Shown here piece by piece: positions 1-9,800 of a DNA stretch of 64,000 nt. Source of the DNA: Pseudodesulfovibrio profundus. GTDB taxonomy: Bacteria > Desulfobacterota > Desulfovibrionia > Desulfovibrionales > Desulfovibrionaceae. The stretch is taken from the NCBI RefSeq assembly GCF_900217235.1, contig NZ_LT907975.1, positions 1,407,501 through 1,471,500 on the forward strand, given 5' to 3'. The notes beneath the pieces are model-generated. The model was not told where the DNA came from, made no database searches, and saw nothing but the letters and a program-made list of their open reading frames with translations. A program made the translations under genes and the position numbers. Numbering within the stretch: the first letter of the stretch is position 1; each line of letters opens with the position of its first letter.

Positions 1-477
1 AAACTGGCATATCAGGACCGGCTGACCCAGTTGCCCAATCGACTGCTGTTTGAAGAACGTCTTTCCCTTGAGGCTAAACGCTCTGAACGCAACGGTTCCC
101 AGTTCGCCATAATGATGCTCGACCTGGATGGGTTCAAGGCTGTCAACGACGACTACGGACATTCTGCCGGGGATCAATTATTGCAAATCATGGGTGAACG
201 CCTGCTCAACTCGATCCGCGGGTCCGACACGGTGGCCCGCTTCGGCGGCGATGAATTTGTCTTCATTCTTCCGGATGTTTCCAACCCGCAAGATGTGGAG
301 ACCATCGCGGAGAAGATACAGGATATTATCCATAAACCGTGCGAGATCAATGGCACGGTCTTCCATGTAGGCGCGTCCATCGGCTACTCGATTTATCCCG
401 ATGACGCCGAAGACCCAAAAGCATTACTCGACCTGGCTGATACAAGAATGTATAAGAATAAGAGAGAAAACTGTTAA
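1..477 (+). CDS. Diguanylate cyclase (GGDEF) protein, C-terminal part
   Basis: The reading frame is open from the first base, so the start and any sensor domain lie outside the window. What is visible is almost a whole GGDEF domain, which makes cyclic di-GMP from two GTP. It begins with the DRLTQLPNR entry motif, then has the DLDGFKAVNDDYGH segment with its metal-binding Asp, and an intact active-site motif in RFGGDEF. It closes with the GASIGYSIYP strand and the LLDLADTRMYKNK end helix. No EAL domain follows. The catalytic signature is intact, so an active cyclase is likely. The signal it responds to cannot be known from this piece. Confidence 0.93.
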   Translation, partial: KLAYQDRLTQLPNRLLFEERLSLEAKRSERNGSQFAIMMLDLDGFKAVNDDYGHSAGDQLLQIMGERLLNSIRGSDTVARFGGDEFVFILPDVSNPQDVETIAEKIQDIIHKPCEINGTVFHVGASIGYSIYPDDAEDPKALLDLADTRMYKNKRENC

Positions 478-551
478 CTCTCGCTTATGCAATATCTAAC
501 GCCGCGTATTCATTGGAGCGGCATAACGTTTTCAATCCCCGGGGGTGCGCC

Positions 552-1244
552 ATGCGAAACCGGACAGCAATCAAGGATTGGATCTACGGCATAGTGGCCG
601 TCATATTCGTAGCCGGATGGGGAGGGATGCACATCCTGCAGGATGGGCTTTCCTGGACCACCACGACTCCCCTTCTCTTCTACTCCATTCTCTTTCTGGC
701 AGCAGTGCTTCTTGTCACCCGGTGGCTGAAGCGACAAAATGAAGCACTCGCCCTCTCCGACCCGGAACTGAATCTCTACAGCGAACGATTTTTCTACAAC
801 GCCCTTAATCTGGAATGCAACAAGAGCGAACGACACGAGATGCCGGTTGCTCTCATGGTCTTCTCCTTTGATACGCTCAAGGAGACAGCCGACCAACTCG
901 GTAAAAGTGTCGAGGAGATTCAACTCCTGTTCATCGAAACTGTTGGAAGAACCATCCGGAACAGTGATGTTTTCTCCACCATGAAGGATGGACGTTTCTC
1001 CATACTGCTCCCCAGCACCGATGCCGACGGAGCAAAGGTAGCCGCCAATCGCGTCAAGCGGGCCATCAGTGAGGAGTTGAAGAAGCAACGCCTCGGACAA
1101 CGTACGACAGTCCCCTTTGGCATCTGTGGCACCTCGTCCAAGATAAAGACCTCCAAGCAACTGCTGGAAGGTTCGATCAAGGCCTATGTGGAAGCCCAAC
1201 GCTCCCCGCGTAACAAGATCATAACCTGTGCTGACTGCTGTTAA
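552..1244 (+). CDS. Membrane protein with degenerate GGDEF domain
   Basis: I chose the ATG at 552 because it follows a G-rich stretch. An upstream in-frame TTG at 513 would add 13 residues. The 230-residue protein has two N-terminal membrane helices (about residues 9-28 and 36-56, ending in positively charged RWLKRQ). The cytoplasmic domain has GGDEF-like spacing, but the signature is replaced by KDGRF, so it should not make c-di-GMP. Such domains usually act as c-di-GMP or GTP receptors or as protein-interaction modules. It lies 75 bp after an active GGDEF gene and is followed by a strong terminator, so the two may be cotranscribed. The family call is moderate because of the divergence. Confidence 0.7.
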   Translation: MRNRTAIKDWIYGIVAVIFVAGWGGMHILQDGLSWTTTTPLLFYSILFLAAVLLVTRWLKRQNEALALSDPELNLYSERFFYNALNLECNKSERHEMPVALMVFSFDTLKETADQLGKSVEEIQLLFIETVGRTIRNSDVFSTMKDGRFSILLPSTDADGAKVAANRVKRAISEELKKQRLGQRTTVPFGICGTSSKIKTSKQLLEGSIKAYVEAQRSPRNKIITCADCC

Positions 1245-1264
1245 GCAATCCGACAAACAGAAAA

Positions 1265-1296
1265 GGGGCGCATCATTTGGTGCGCCCCTTTTTTTT
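1265..1296 (+). terminator. Rho-independent terminator after degenerate GGDEF gene
   Basis: A perfect 8-bp stem (GGGGCGCA at 1265-1272, TGCGCCCC at 1281-1288) with an 8-nt loop is followed by eight T. The left end of the IS3 element begins only a few bases downstream. Confidence 0.9.
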
Positions 1297-1342
1297 ACGA
1301 TTGTCCCGTCCTGAAATAGGTTGACACCCAGAGGACCTATTT

Positions 1343-1741
1343 ATGGAAGACAAATCCAAACAGCGAGTTAGACGCACCCAACGCGATTACACGATGGCCT
1401 TTAAATTGTCGGTTGTGGCACAGGTGGAAAAGGGCGAGATGACGTACAAGCAGGCTCAGGCTCTTTATGGTATTCAAGGGCGAAGCACTGTGCTGAAGTG
1501 GCTCAGGAAGCACGGCACCCTTGATTGGAGCAAGTCCATGGTACATTCCCGAAAAGACCCAAAAGCCAGAGAAACACCGGTCCAGAAGATCAAACGGCTG
1601 GAGAAAGAGCTTGAGGAAGAAAAGATCAAGACCGCGCTTCTCAATAAAATGATTGAGATTTCCGACCGCGAGTTTGGGACTTCTATAAGAAAAAAGCTTA
1701 CCCCCGAGCTGCACGAAGTCTTCAGAGAGAAAGACAAATAA
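1343..1741 (+). CDS. IS3-family transposase OrfA
   Basis: A 132-residue protein with an N-terminal helix-turn-helix (about residues 13-60) that binds the terminal repeats. A Leu/Glu-rich helix follows (about 75-105: KIKRLEKELEEEKIKTALLNKMIE), a leucine-zipper-like oligomerisation segment typical of IS3 OrfA. Near the end, A AAA AAG (1690-1696) sits in exactly the reading phase needed for a -1 slip. The -1 frame is open from there into OrfB, so a fused OrfAB transposase can be made. Confidence 0.93.
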   Translation: MEDKSKQRVRRTQRDYTMAFKLSVVAQVEKGEMTYKQAQALYGIQGRSTVLKWLRKHGTLDWSKSMVHSRKDPKARETPVQKIKRLEKELEEEKIKTALLNKMIEISDREFGTSIRKKLTPELHEVFREKDK

Positions 1742-1743
1742 GC

Positions 1744-2574
1744 TTGTCTGCTTGTTGCAGGCAGCTCGGGGTCAGTCGGCAGTCCGTGTATCAGGCTGAA
1801 AAGCGCCATGATGCACGGGAAGCCATGTATCAGGAGGCAAAGGCCATGGTCCTGAACGTGCGGACCAGGATGCCCCGCCTTGGGACTCGAAAGCTGTACC
1901 ACCTGTTGAAGGACGCATTTTCCGCAAAGGGAATCAGGCTCGGACGTGATGGGTTGTTTTCCCTGCTGCGGCGAGAGCATATGCTCATCAAGCGACGGAA
2001 AAACTATACAAAGACAACCAACTCGAAGCATTGGCTAAAAAAGCATCCCAACTTGTTGAAAGATGTTCAACCGAGATGTCCTGAGCAGGTGTTCGTAAGC
2101 GACATTACCTACGTGAATACACGTGAGCAAACATGCTATCTGTCGCTGGTGACAGATGCATTCAGCCGGAAGATAATGGGATACAACGTGAGCCGGGATC
2201 TCAGTGCGGAAAGCACAACCAAAGCGCTGGACGCGGCAGTTGAAAACAAGCGAAGGAGGGTGAATACAATTCACCATTCAGATCGAGGACTCCAATACGC
2301 TTCTTCGGTCTACCAGAGAAAACTCCAGGAATCCGGCATGGTTCCTTCCATGACAGATGGCTATGACTGCTATCAAAATGCCTTGGCGGAACGGATGAAT
2401 GGAATTCTGAAGCAAGAGTTCATGGTCACCAAATGCAACGACTTTGCAGAGCTCAATACCCTGGTGAGGGAATCCGTTGAGATATACAATTCACAACGGC
2501 CACATCTCAGCCTAGGAATGAGAACGCCAAACGATGTACACGAATCAGGCTGTGGGGCTAGCCCCACAGCCTGA
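1744..2574 (+). CDS. IS3-family transposase OrfB (DDE integrase)
   Basis: The catalytic part of the transposase, 276 residues from the TTG at 1744. The frame is open further upstream to the slippery site at 1690, and the active form is probably the OrfAB fusion. An N-terminal HTH_21-like region (about residues 45-95) precedes an rve integrase fold. The catalytic triad is visible as D in FVSDITY, D in HHSDRG and E in NALAERMNG, followed by the conserved K of GILKQEF. The C-terminal YNSQRPHLSLGMRTP motif is typical of the family. No damage is seen. Confidence 0.94.
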   Translation: MSACCRQLGVSRQSVYQAEKRHDAREAMYQEAKAMVLNVRTRMPRLGTRKLYHLLKDAFSAKGIRLGRDGLFSLLRREHMLIKRRKNYTKTTNSKHWLKKHPNLLKDVQPRCPEQVFVSDITYVNTREQTCYLSLVTDAFSRKIMGYNVSRDLSAESTTKALDAAVENKRRRVNTIHHSDRGLQYASSVYQRKLQESGMVPSMTDGYDCYQNALAERMNGILKQEFMVTKCNDFAELNTLVRESVEIYNSQRPHLSLGMRTPNDVHESGCGASPTA

Positions 2575-2628
2575 TTGAAACCTTCAAAAACCGTCAACCT
2601 ATTTCAGGACGGCTCAGATTACTGCCTA

Positions 2629-4050
2629 CTAATTGCGTAACGCCAGATTGTGCTTGTTCAACAACTCGTACAAGCGAGCACGAGACAGACCGGAAAGCTT
2701 GCATGCCATCTTGGCAGAGCTGTCGCTCAGCAGGAGGAGTTGGCTGAGGTAATTCTCTTCCATGGCGTGTATGGTCTTCCGCCGTACTTCCTTGAGCATG
2801 GGCAGGCTGCCATCCGATCGCTGCAGTGGCAATGTAAAGCAGTGATTGGAATTACTGGGGGCGCGAGAAGAGCTTGCGTCATTGGAAACATCCTGCACTA
2901 CCTTGGACATCCGCAATTGTTGCGGCAAGTGGTAGAAGGTCAACTGTTCCTCGAACATCGCCTTGTGCACGGAAAGTTGGAGAACGTTGACCAGCTCCCG
3001 GACATTACCCGGCCAATCATATGCCTCCAATGCAGCCATGAAATCCGTTCCGATTTCCAGCGACTTGATCCCCTTCTCCTCGCAAATGATCTTCAGATAG
3101 TGATCGACCAGCCGGGGGATGTCCCCCTCACGCTCCCGAAGGGGCGGCAGGCTGATGACAAACGCCTGAAGCCGGAAATACAAGTCCTTGCGAAAGGTTC
3201 CCTAGTCAACCATGGCCTGTAGATCACGGTTGGTGGCGGCTACAAGCCGAAAGTCGCTCTCCACTTCATACGACGTGGACAGCGGACGGAACTTCTTTTC
3301 CTGCAACACACGCAGGAGAGACTTCTGGATGGATAGATCGAGATCACCAATTTCATCAAGAAAGATAGTACCGTTATGGGCAAGCTCGAACAGCCCCTTC
3401 TTGGCCTTTTCAGCTCCGGTGAACGATCCGCGCTCGTGACCGAACAGGAGGCTTTCCGCCAGGCTGACAGGCAGATTGGTACAGTCGACAATGATATACT
3501 TGTTGTTGGCCCTGCGACTGTTGGAGTGAATGGCCTTGGCAAAGAGTTCCTTGCCGGTTCCGGTTTCTCCTTCGATCAAGGCGTTGGCATCACCTGAAGC
3601 CGCCTGGGCTACCTTCTCGATACATTGCAATATCTTGGGACTTTCACCAATGATCTCCTCACGGGCGATCTCTTCCGTGTGGTTGTGCTGCTTCAACAGC
3701 ATCAGGCTGCTGACAACCTTGCTGAAGCGCTCGATATTGACCGGCTTGATGAGATAATCGGTTGCACCGGCCCTGAAAGCGTTTTCGATATGCTCCGTAC
3801 CGGATTCGCCCGTCAGCATGACAATGGGGCTGTCCGGGGAAATATTCAATAACTCCGGAATTGAATTAATCCCGTTTCCGTCGGGCAGCAGAACATCAAG
3901 AAAGATGACATCAACCTGATTTACCTGAAGATAGTCAATACCATCTGCTACAGATAGTACAAAGTCGCACTGCTGACCATTCTTCACTGCCATCAGGTTC
4001 AATAACTGCCCGATCATGGGATCGTCATCAATAACCAGAATCTTAACCAC
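2629..4050 (-). pseudogene. Sigma-54 response regulator (NtrC type) interrupted by in-frame TAG
   Basis: Read from GTG 4050 (preceded by AAAGGA), the frame encodes receiver, AAA+ and Fis-type HTH domains over 473 codons. The receiver has DDD, phospho-acceptor D52 (FLDVLLPDG) and the K of YLIKP. The AAA+ domain has GETGTGKE, GSFTGA and FLDEIGD, and the end has the HTH SAKMACKLSGLSRARLYEL. Codon 283 (3202-3204) is TAG between AMVD and GTFRKDLYFRL, where the family usually has Glu. Both halves are otherwise intact and in the same frame. A product ending there would lack the arginine-finger region and the DNA-binding domain. It is a fresh nonsense allele, a suppressed stop, or a sequencing error. 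It is divergent from glnHPQ. Confidence 0.85.
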
Positions 4051-4594
4051 GTGTATCCTTTCTATCCGTTTGGGTTTTCTCACCAAAGAACATTGATCTG
4101 GCATCCGTGAACAAACCAATGCTCAATAGATACAGTTATAATTAAATTATCCGGTAGAAATCATCTTGTCCATAGGAGATTCTCATAAAACTGGCTGTTA
4201 CAACGATTTCTCTCTCTTTGAATTTATCCTAAATAATTAAATACAATGAATAAAAAATGGTCATAAAAAAATCCGTATTTTCCGGACTTTTTCCCGACTA
4301 GGCCATCAGATACTTTCACGCACAGAAAAAAGTTCGTTATCTGCTCGCGAGAAAAACGGCATAACTATTAACTTAAAACTGATAACATCAGAACAATCCC
4401 CCCTATTCCTCCTTCAACAGCCATGATCATTCGCTCAAACAGCATTTGCTTGATTTTTTCCCGTTTTGAAGGCAAAAGTAACGAGTTAGGCTCATGATTG
4501 GGCAAACCCCGCTTTTTCGGATTTCAATGGGTGCGACTTCGTACCCGTTCATGCACAGTCCGGCTGCTCGGCAGCTCACAGAAAGGAGAATTAT
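4051..4594. other. Divergent intergenic region before glnH
   Basis: 544 bp, AT-rich in the first half, with no convincing ORF and no clear -24/-12 or -35/-10 promoter that I could place. The glnH leader holds two small hairpins: GGGTGCG with CGTACCC (4529-4546, one mismatch) and GCTGC-TCG-GCAGC (4563-4575), the latter just before the ribosome-binding site. They may affect translation or mRNA stability; I cannot match them to a known riboswitch. Confidence 0.5.
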
Positions 4595-5341
4595 ATGAAA
4601 CGGATCACTACACTTTTCATCGCTATGGCTATCGCTCTTTCCATGGTCGGCACCGCATTTGCCGGTACACTGACTGTGGGCACGGACACCAACTTCCCCC
4701 CGTTTGAATTCAAAGATCCTGAGACCGGCAAACACACCGGTTTTGACGTCGAGCTCTGGGATGCCATCGCCAAGGAAATCGGCATCGAATACAAGCTCCA
4801 GCCCATGGCCTTCAAAGGCATCGTCCCGGGTCTCCAGTCTGCTCAGCTTGACGCCGGTATCGCCGGTATGTCCATCACCGAAAAGCGCCGTGAAGTCATC
4901 GATTTTTCCGACGGCTACTACGATTCCGGTCTTCTTCTTCTCGTCAGCGCTGACGACGACTCCATTGACGGCCTGAAGTCCCTCGACGGCAAGGTCATCG
5001 CCACCAAGCAGGGTACCACCAGCGTTGAATTCCTCAAGGAAAACGCCACTCCCAAAGAAGTGAAACTCTTCCCCAACGATAACGCCATGTTCATGGAACT
5101 GCTGACCGGCGGTGTTGACGCTGTCATGTTCGACAAGCCTGTCATCGAGTCTTTCGTTTCCAAGCGCGGCAAGGGCAAAGTCAAAATCGTCGGCGACCTG
5201 TATGCTGGTCAGCCTTACGGCATTGGTTTCCCCAAGGGTTCCGAGCTGGTTGGCAAAGTCAACGCTGCTCTCAAGACCCTCAAGGCCAATGGTGTCTACA
5301 ACGAGCTCTACAAGAAGTGGTTTGGTGTTGAGCCTCGCTAA
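4595..5341 (+). CDS. glnH: Glutamine-type ABC transporter substrate-binding protein
   Basis: A 248-residue periplasmic binding protein (SBP_bac_3) that captures a polar amino acid for the adjacent permease. Signal peptide residues 1-23 end in AFA|GT. The mature part follows E. coli GlnH closely from memory: TVGTDTNFPPFEF, GFDVELWDAIAKEIG, IDFSDGYYDSGL, MELLTGGVDAVMFD and the C-terminal YNELYKKWFG. AAAGGAG lies just upstream of the ATG. A GC-rich hairpin separates it from glnP, the usual arrangement for making more binding protein than membrane subunits. Glutamine is the likely substrate by family, unproven. Confidence 0.92.
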   Translation: MKRITTLFIAMAIALSMVGTAFAGTLTVGTDTNFPPFEFKDPETGKHTGFDVELWDAIAKEIGIEYKLQPMAFKGIVPGLQSAQLDAGIAGMSITEKRREVIDFSDGYYDSGLLLLVSADDDSIDGLKSLDGKVIATKQGTTSVEFLKENATPKEVKLFPNDNAMFMELLTGGVDAVMFDKPVIESFVSKRGKGKVKIVGDLYAGQPYGIGFPKGSELVGKVNAALKTLKANGVYNELYKKWFGVEPR

Positions 5342-5369
5342 CCTACCGTAACAATTGAATCCATTCTCA

Positions 5370-5391
5370 GGGGGCGGCTTTTGCCGCCCCC
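5370..5391 (+). terminator. Intercistronic hairpin between glnH and glnP
   Basis: A perfect 9-bp stem (GGGGGCGGC / GCCGCCCCC) with a TTTT loop, followed by a weak T-rich stretch (GTGGTTTTT). It probably acts as a partial terminator or 3'-end stabiliser, so that glnH transcript exceeds glnPQ. Confidence 0.75.
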
Positions 5392-5416
5392 GTGGTTTTT
5401 ATAACAGGAAGAATCT

Positions 5417-6085
5417 ATGGCTTTTGATTTTGAACCGTCCGTGGTGATCGACTCCATTCCCCTGCTCATGGGGGGAGCGAAGATCACCATCATTTTGACA
5501 ATCGGAGGACTGTTCTTCGGTTTCATCATCGGTGCCGTAACGGGCATGATGAAGCTGTCGCGCAACATGCTCGTACGTAAAATAGCTGGAATATATATCG
5601 AATCCATTCGAGGAACCCCCATGCTGGTGCAGGCCATGTTCCTCTATTTCGGCGTTCCCATGGCGCTTGGCATTCGCATACCGGCCATGATGGCGGGTAT
5701 TATCGTTATCGCGATCAACTCGGGTGCCTACATAGCCGAGATCGTGCGTGGAGCTGTTCAATCCATTAATTCAGGGCAGGCCGAAGCCGGTCGTTCCATT
5801 GGACTGACCCGTTTTCAGACCATGCGCTATGTGGTTTGGCCCCAGGCATTTCGTCGCATGATTCCCCCCCTGGGCAACCAGTTCATCATCAGCTTGAAAG
5901 ACACCTCACTGCTCATGATCATTGGTGTCGGAGAACTGCTGCGTACTGGTGATGAGATCGTGGCCGTCAACTTCCGATCCTTTGAAGTGTATCTGGCGTG
6001 TGGTCTCGTTTACCTGGCCATGACCATGTCCATTGCCAAGGCTCTCAAGATCGTTGAAAAGCGCATGCACATCCAAGGCAAGTAG
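5417..6085 (+). CDS. glnP: Glutamine-type ABC transporter permease
   Basis: A 222-residue inner-membrane permease of the HisM/GlnP family (BPD_transp_1), with about five membrane helices. The EAA loop that docks with the ATPase is at residues 121-141 (QAEAGRSIGL followed by VVWPQAF) and ends in the conserved GNQF. ESIRGTPMLVQ (62-72) is the family's N-terminal signature. It lies between glnH and glnQ, with 9 bp to the latter. A single permease gene implies a homodimer in the membrane. Confidence 0.93.
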   Translation: MAFDFEPSVVIDSIPLLMGGAKITIILTIGGLFFGFIIGAVTGMMKLSRNMLVRKIAGIYIESIRGTPMLVQAMFLYFGVPMALGIRIPAMMAGIIVIAINSGAYIAEIVRGAVQSINSGQAEAGRSIGLTRFQTMRYVVWPQAFRRMIPPLGNQFIISLKDTSLLMIIGVGELLRTGDEIVAVNFRSFEVYLACGLVYLAMTMSIAKALKIVEKRMHIQGK

Positions 6086-6094
6086 AGGGGAGAA

Positions 6095-6826
6095 ATGATA
6101 GAAATCAAGAACCTGCATAAAAGTTTTGGCGACCTCATGGTGCTCAAGGGGGTCGACCTTAAGGTCGAGTCCGGCGAGGTGGTCGTCATCATCGGCCCGT
6201 CAGGCTCCGGCAAATCAACCGTTCTGCGGTGTATCAACAAGTTGGAAGAGCCCACCTCCGGCTCGATCATCGTCGACGGCTATGACATCATGGACCCGAA
6301 AACCGACATCAATATGGTTCGCACTGAAGCGACAATGGTTTTCCAGCAGTTCAATCTTTTTCCGCACATGACGGTCCTGGATAACGTGACCCTCGGACCG
6401 ATCAAGGTTCGCGGCTTACCCAGAGCTGATGCCAACAAACTGGGATTGGACCTTCTGGCCAAGGTCGGACTGGCGGAAAAACCCAACAGCTACCCGGAAC
6501 AGTTGTCAGGTGGGCAGAAACAGCGCGTGGCCATTGCCCGCTCTCTGGCTCTTCAGCCCAAGGCCATTCTGTTCGACGAGCCGACATCGGCCCTCGACCC
6601 CGAACTGGTCGGTGAGGTACTTGAGGTCATGAAGCAACTCGCCCGCGAGGGCATGACCATGATCGTGGTAACTCATGAAATGGGCTTTGCCAAAGAAGTC
6701 GCCGATCGCGTCATCTTCATTGACGAAGGCAAGGTCCAGGTGGATGCCGAACCTGAAGCGTTTTTCGCCAACCCGGAGAATCCGCGCCTGCGGGACTTCC
6801 TCGGCAAGGTCGTTTCCCACATTTAA
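6095..6826 (+). CDS. glnQ: Glutamine-type ABC transporter ATP-binding protein
   Basis: A 243-residue ATPase that powers the GlnHP importer. Walker A GPSGSGKST is at 34-42, Q-loop in VFQQFNLFPH (about 82-91), signature LSGGQKQR at 137-144, Walker [13 protein letters not shown] at 158-169, and the switch His in VVTHEMGF (about residue 203). All catalytic residues are present and the length is normal for the GlnQ/HisP group. It is the last gene of the operon and a strong terminator follows. Confidence 0.95.
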   Translation: MIEIKNLHKSFGDLMVLKGVDLKVESGEVVVIIGPSGSGKSTVLRCINKLEEPTSGSIIVDGYDIMDPKTDINMVRTEATMVFQQFNLFPHMTVLDNVTLGPIKVRGLPRADANKLGLDLLAKVGLAEKPNSYPEQLSGGQKQRVAIARSLALQPKAILFDEPTSALDPELVGEVLEVMKQLAREGMTMIVVTHEMGFAKEVADRVIFIDEGKVQVDAEPEAFFANPENPRLRDFLGKVVSHI

Positions 6827-6844
6827 GAGCTGACCCAATACGTA

Positions 6845-6875
6845 AAAAGCCCCGGATACACTCCGGGGCTTTTTT
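6845..6875 (+). terminator. Terminator after glnHPQ
   Basis: AAGCCCCGGA and TCCGGGGCTT form a perfect stem around TACAC, followed by six T. The mirrored A-run on the left means it can also serve the convergent kinase gene. Confidence 0.9.
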
Positions 6876-6895
6876 GTTACGTATAGTTGAAATCC

Positions 6896-9800
6896 CTACT
6901 TGGCGCCCAAAATGAGCCCCAAGGTCGCCTGCATCTTGTCCATCTCAATCGGCTTGACCACGTATCCATCCATGCCTTCTGCCATGAATTTTTCCCTATC
7001 CCCCACCATGGCGTATGCTGTAACAGCCACAATGGGAATGTCTTTGGCCCTGTCTCCAGCCTGACCTCCACGTATTGCTTTCGTGGCTTCGACTCCATCC
7101 ATGACCGGCATTTGAATGTCCATCAAAACCACATCAAATGCGTCTTCCTGCAAGGCGGCTATGGCTTGACGGCCATTTTCCACGACCTCAACATGGTGAC
7201 CGCTCTTTTCAAGCAAACGATTGGTAACCGTACTGTTCACCCGCTCATCTTCTGCCAGCAATATGCGAAGACCCGATAACTGGCTGCCCTGCCCGCGTGC
7301 GCTCTCAGTATCTGATACGGTTACCTCCTGCTCGGCCACGGCAAATGGGAGCGAAACATACAACGTGGTCCCCACCCCCAACTCGCTATCGATAGCAAGG
7401 GTGCCATTCATCAACTCGACAAGCCGTTTACAGATGGCAAGCCCGAGTCCGGCGCCTTGATAAGAACGCGTGTACCCTTCACTGACCTGCGTAAACGACT
7501 CGAACAACGATTCGATCTTGTCGTCCGGTATGCCGATACCCGTATCGGCAACCGTGAACAACACCCTGCACTCACCGTAGTCCATCCTGCCCTGGACATA
7601 CGCCTCAAGGCTGATGCTTCCTTTTTCGGTAAATTTGTACGCATTACCGACAAGATTTGTCAGGACCTGCTGCAAACGGATCGCATCTCCCTGGACAAAC
7701 TGCGGTAGCGACTCGTCAATCCGGCATTCCAAACGAACAGCACGGTGCTCGCCGGTCAGTCTGTACATGTCGCATATCTGCTGTAATGAATCCCGAAGAC
7801 TGAACGGGCTGTACTGAATGATCAGCTTCCCCGCCTCCACTCTGGACAGATCGAGGATATCGGCGAGCAGATTGGCCAGACGTTCGGAGGAGCGAACAGC
7901 AGCGTCCACATACTCATGCTGCTCGCTGTTCAGTCCAGTTGTCTCCATGAGTTGAAGCATGCCGAGAATACCATTGAGCGGCGTCCTGATTTCATGGCTC
8001 ATATTCGTCAGGAACTCACTCTTGGACCGGCTGAAACGCTCTGCCTGATCCTTGGCCTTGCGTAGCTCGTCCTGCGCAGCCTTTCGTTCGGAAGCATCCC
8101 AAAGCGTAGCAATGACTTCTGTGGGGGAGACACCATCTTCAACAGGGTTAAACTGTACGTTCAGGTACGTCTTTTTCCCGCCGCTCACAGATACATAGTA
8201 ATCTTCAAAGGAGGTACTTTCACCTGCCAACGCCCTTTTCAGCACGGCCCGCATTGCCGGGGTACTGTGCTTTGCGGAGTTGAACCCGATAAGTTGTTCT
8301 ACCGGCGCCCCCATGAGTTCAGCAAAGTGCTCGTTGCAATCCAGTATGACGCCTTCCTTGCTGAATCGGATCATACCCATCGGAGATTTCTCGAAAATCA
8401 CGCGATGCCGCTGTTCACTATCCCGCAACTTCGATTCGGCAATATGTCGCTCGGTGTTGTCCACGCCGATTTCCCAGGAGGTCCAACCGGGGACGGCCAC
8501 GTACTGGGTAGCATCGATCCATTGAATGAGTCGCTTGCCGCCATTTTTGGTCCTGACCGGCAACTCCAAATCACCGTAGCTCATTTCTCCGAGGTGAATC
8601 CGACGGACACGATCCTGCAAATCCGGCTCCGGGTACAAGCAGTTCAGGAAATCCGGGTTGCCGATGATATCTTCATTCGTCCATCCCAAAACACGTTCGC
8701 ATGTTGCATTCCAGTAGATAATCAGCCCGGACTCATCGTGGGCATGGATAAGAACAGGCATATTTTCGGCCATGAGCCGGAACCTTTGCTCCGTTTTATG
8801 GAGGTTGCGCTCCGCAGCACGCCGGGCCCCACGCATGACCAGAAGATAGATGATCGCAATCGTCTGCAAAACCACAGCCACAAGGCCCACCCAGAATACG
8901 AGCGTGTACCGCTCATAAAGCGTGTCAGGTTTTCCGACAACAATAGCATTTTCAGGAATATTGGATTCGGAGAGCCCATACCGGGAAAAAGCACTGTAAT
9001 TAATCATCGTACGGTTGGGGCTGTCGGTCTTAACAGGGATTTCCGAGATTTTCTCGCCAACCAGCAACCGCATTCCGACCTGAGCGGCCTCCTGTCCCTG
9101 CAACATTCCATTCACAACACTACCGCCAAGCACACCGTAGTCCATGTAGTGTTTCCATAATCCAAAGACCGGACGACTGGAGGCCTGAACTATTTGTGTT
9201 ATATAATCCGCTTCATTGTAGTACGACCTGACCTCATCCTTATGGAAGTTCATCACCAATACAGCGGTGTCGGCAGAAAGATCGAGCAACTCCTCTTTAA
9301 GCTCCTCCATGGACAAGTCACCACCTGAGATGGTCGTGAATAGTATTTCTCCCTCAAACAAGGGAATAGCTGCAGCCAACAGTTTCTGGTTGGCTTTCCC
9401 AGTTGGTGTTTCATCGGTGATAACCACTACCTCGCTTAGCCTGGGAATGAGCTTCCGGGCCAAACGAATCGTTCCAGGTATATCGACGGCCTCCACAACT
9501 CCAGTTACCCAGGGAAGCCCATCAATCATGTCAGGAGAAAACTGATTCACCCCGCAAAAAACAGTCGGGGTCCTTCCGAACAGGTCCACGTTCTCCTTAT
9601 AAAAGGAAAGCGCGTTATCGTCGGACAGCACGATCAGATTGAAAGCGATGTTGCGATACTTGGATTGAATTGTATTTCGGAGGAATTCGTATGATCTTTC
9701 AATGGTGTGCCGTTTGGAGTCCATGTATTCGACATGTGTCTCCACCGTGCCGCCCAAAGGCCCGAAGATGGAATCCACTCCCTTCATGATGGAGTCCGTC

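Larger units (their letters stand above)
1302..2616 (+). mobile_element. Complete IS3-family insertion sequence, 1315 bp
   Basis: The ends carry perfect 20-bp inverted repeats (1306-1325 and 2593-2612). If they are extended to the TG...CA termini usual for IS3, the element spans 1302-2616. It is flanked by a 3-bp direct repeat GAT (1299-1301 and 2617-2619), the duplication size normal for this family. Inside are orfA and orfB in overlapping frames with an A6G slippery sequence at 1690-1696. All DDE residues are present, so the copy looks intact and recently inserted. It sits between a terminator and the 3' end of the convergent regulator and interrupts neither gene. Confidence 0.93.

Noticed and set aside
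3202..3204. Pyrrolysine at the TAG of the sigma-54 regulator
   Set aside because: The expected residue is Glu in a solvent-facing loop and no pyl gene is in the window, so recoding is less likely than a nonsense mutation; kept only as an alternative.
8267..9160. 297-codon ORF antisense to the hybrid kinase
   Set aside because: The kinase frame carries all sensor and PAS motifs here; the opposite frame has none.
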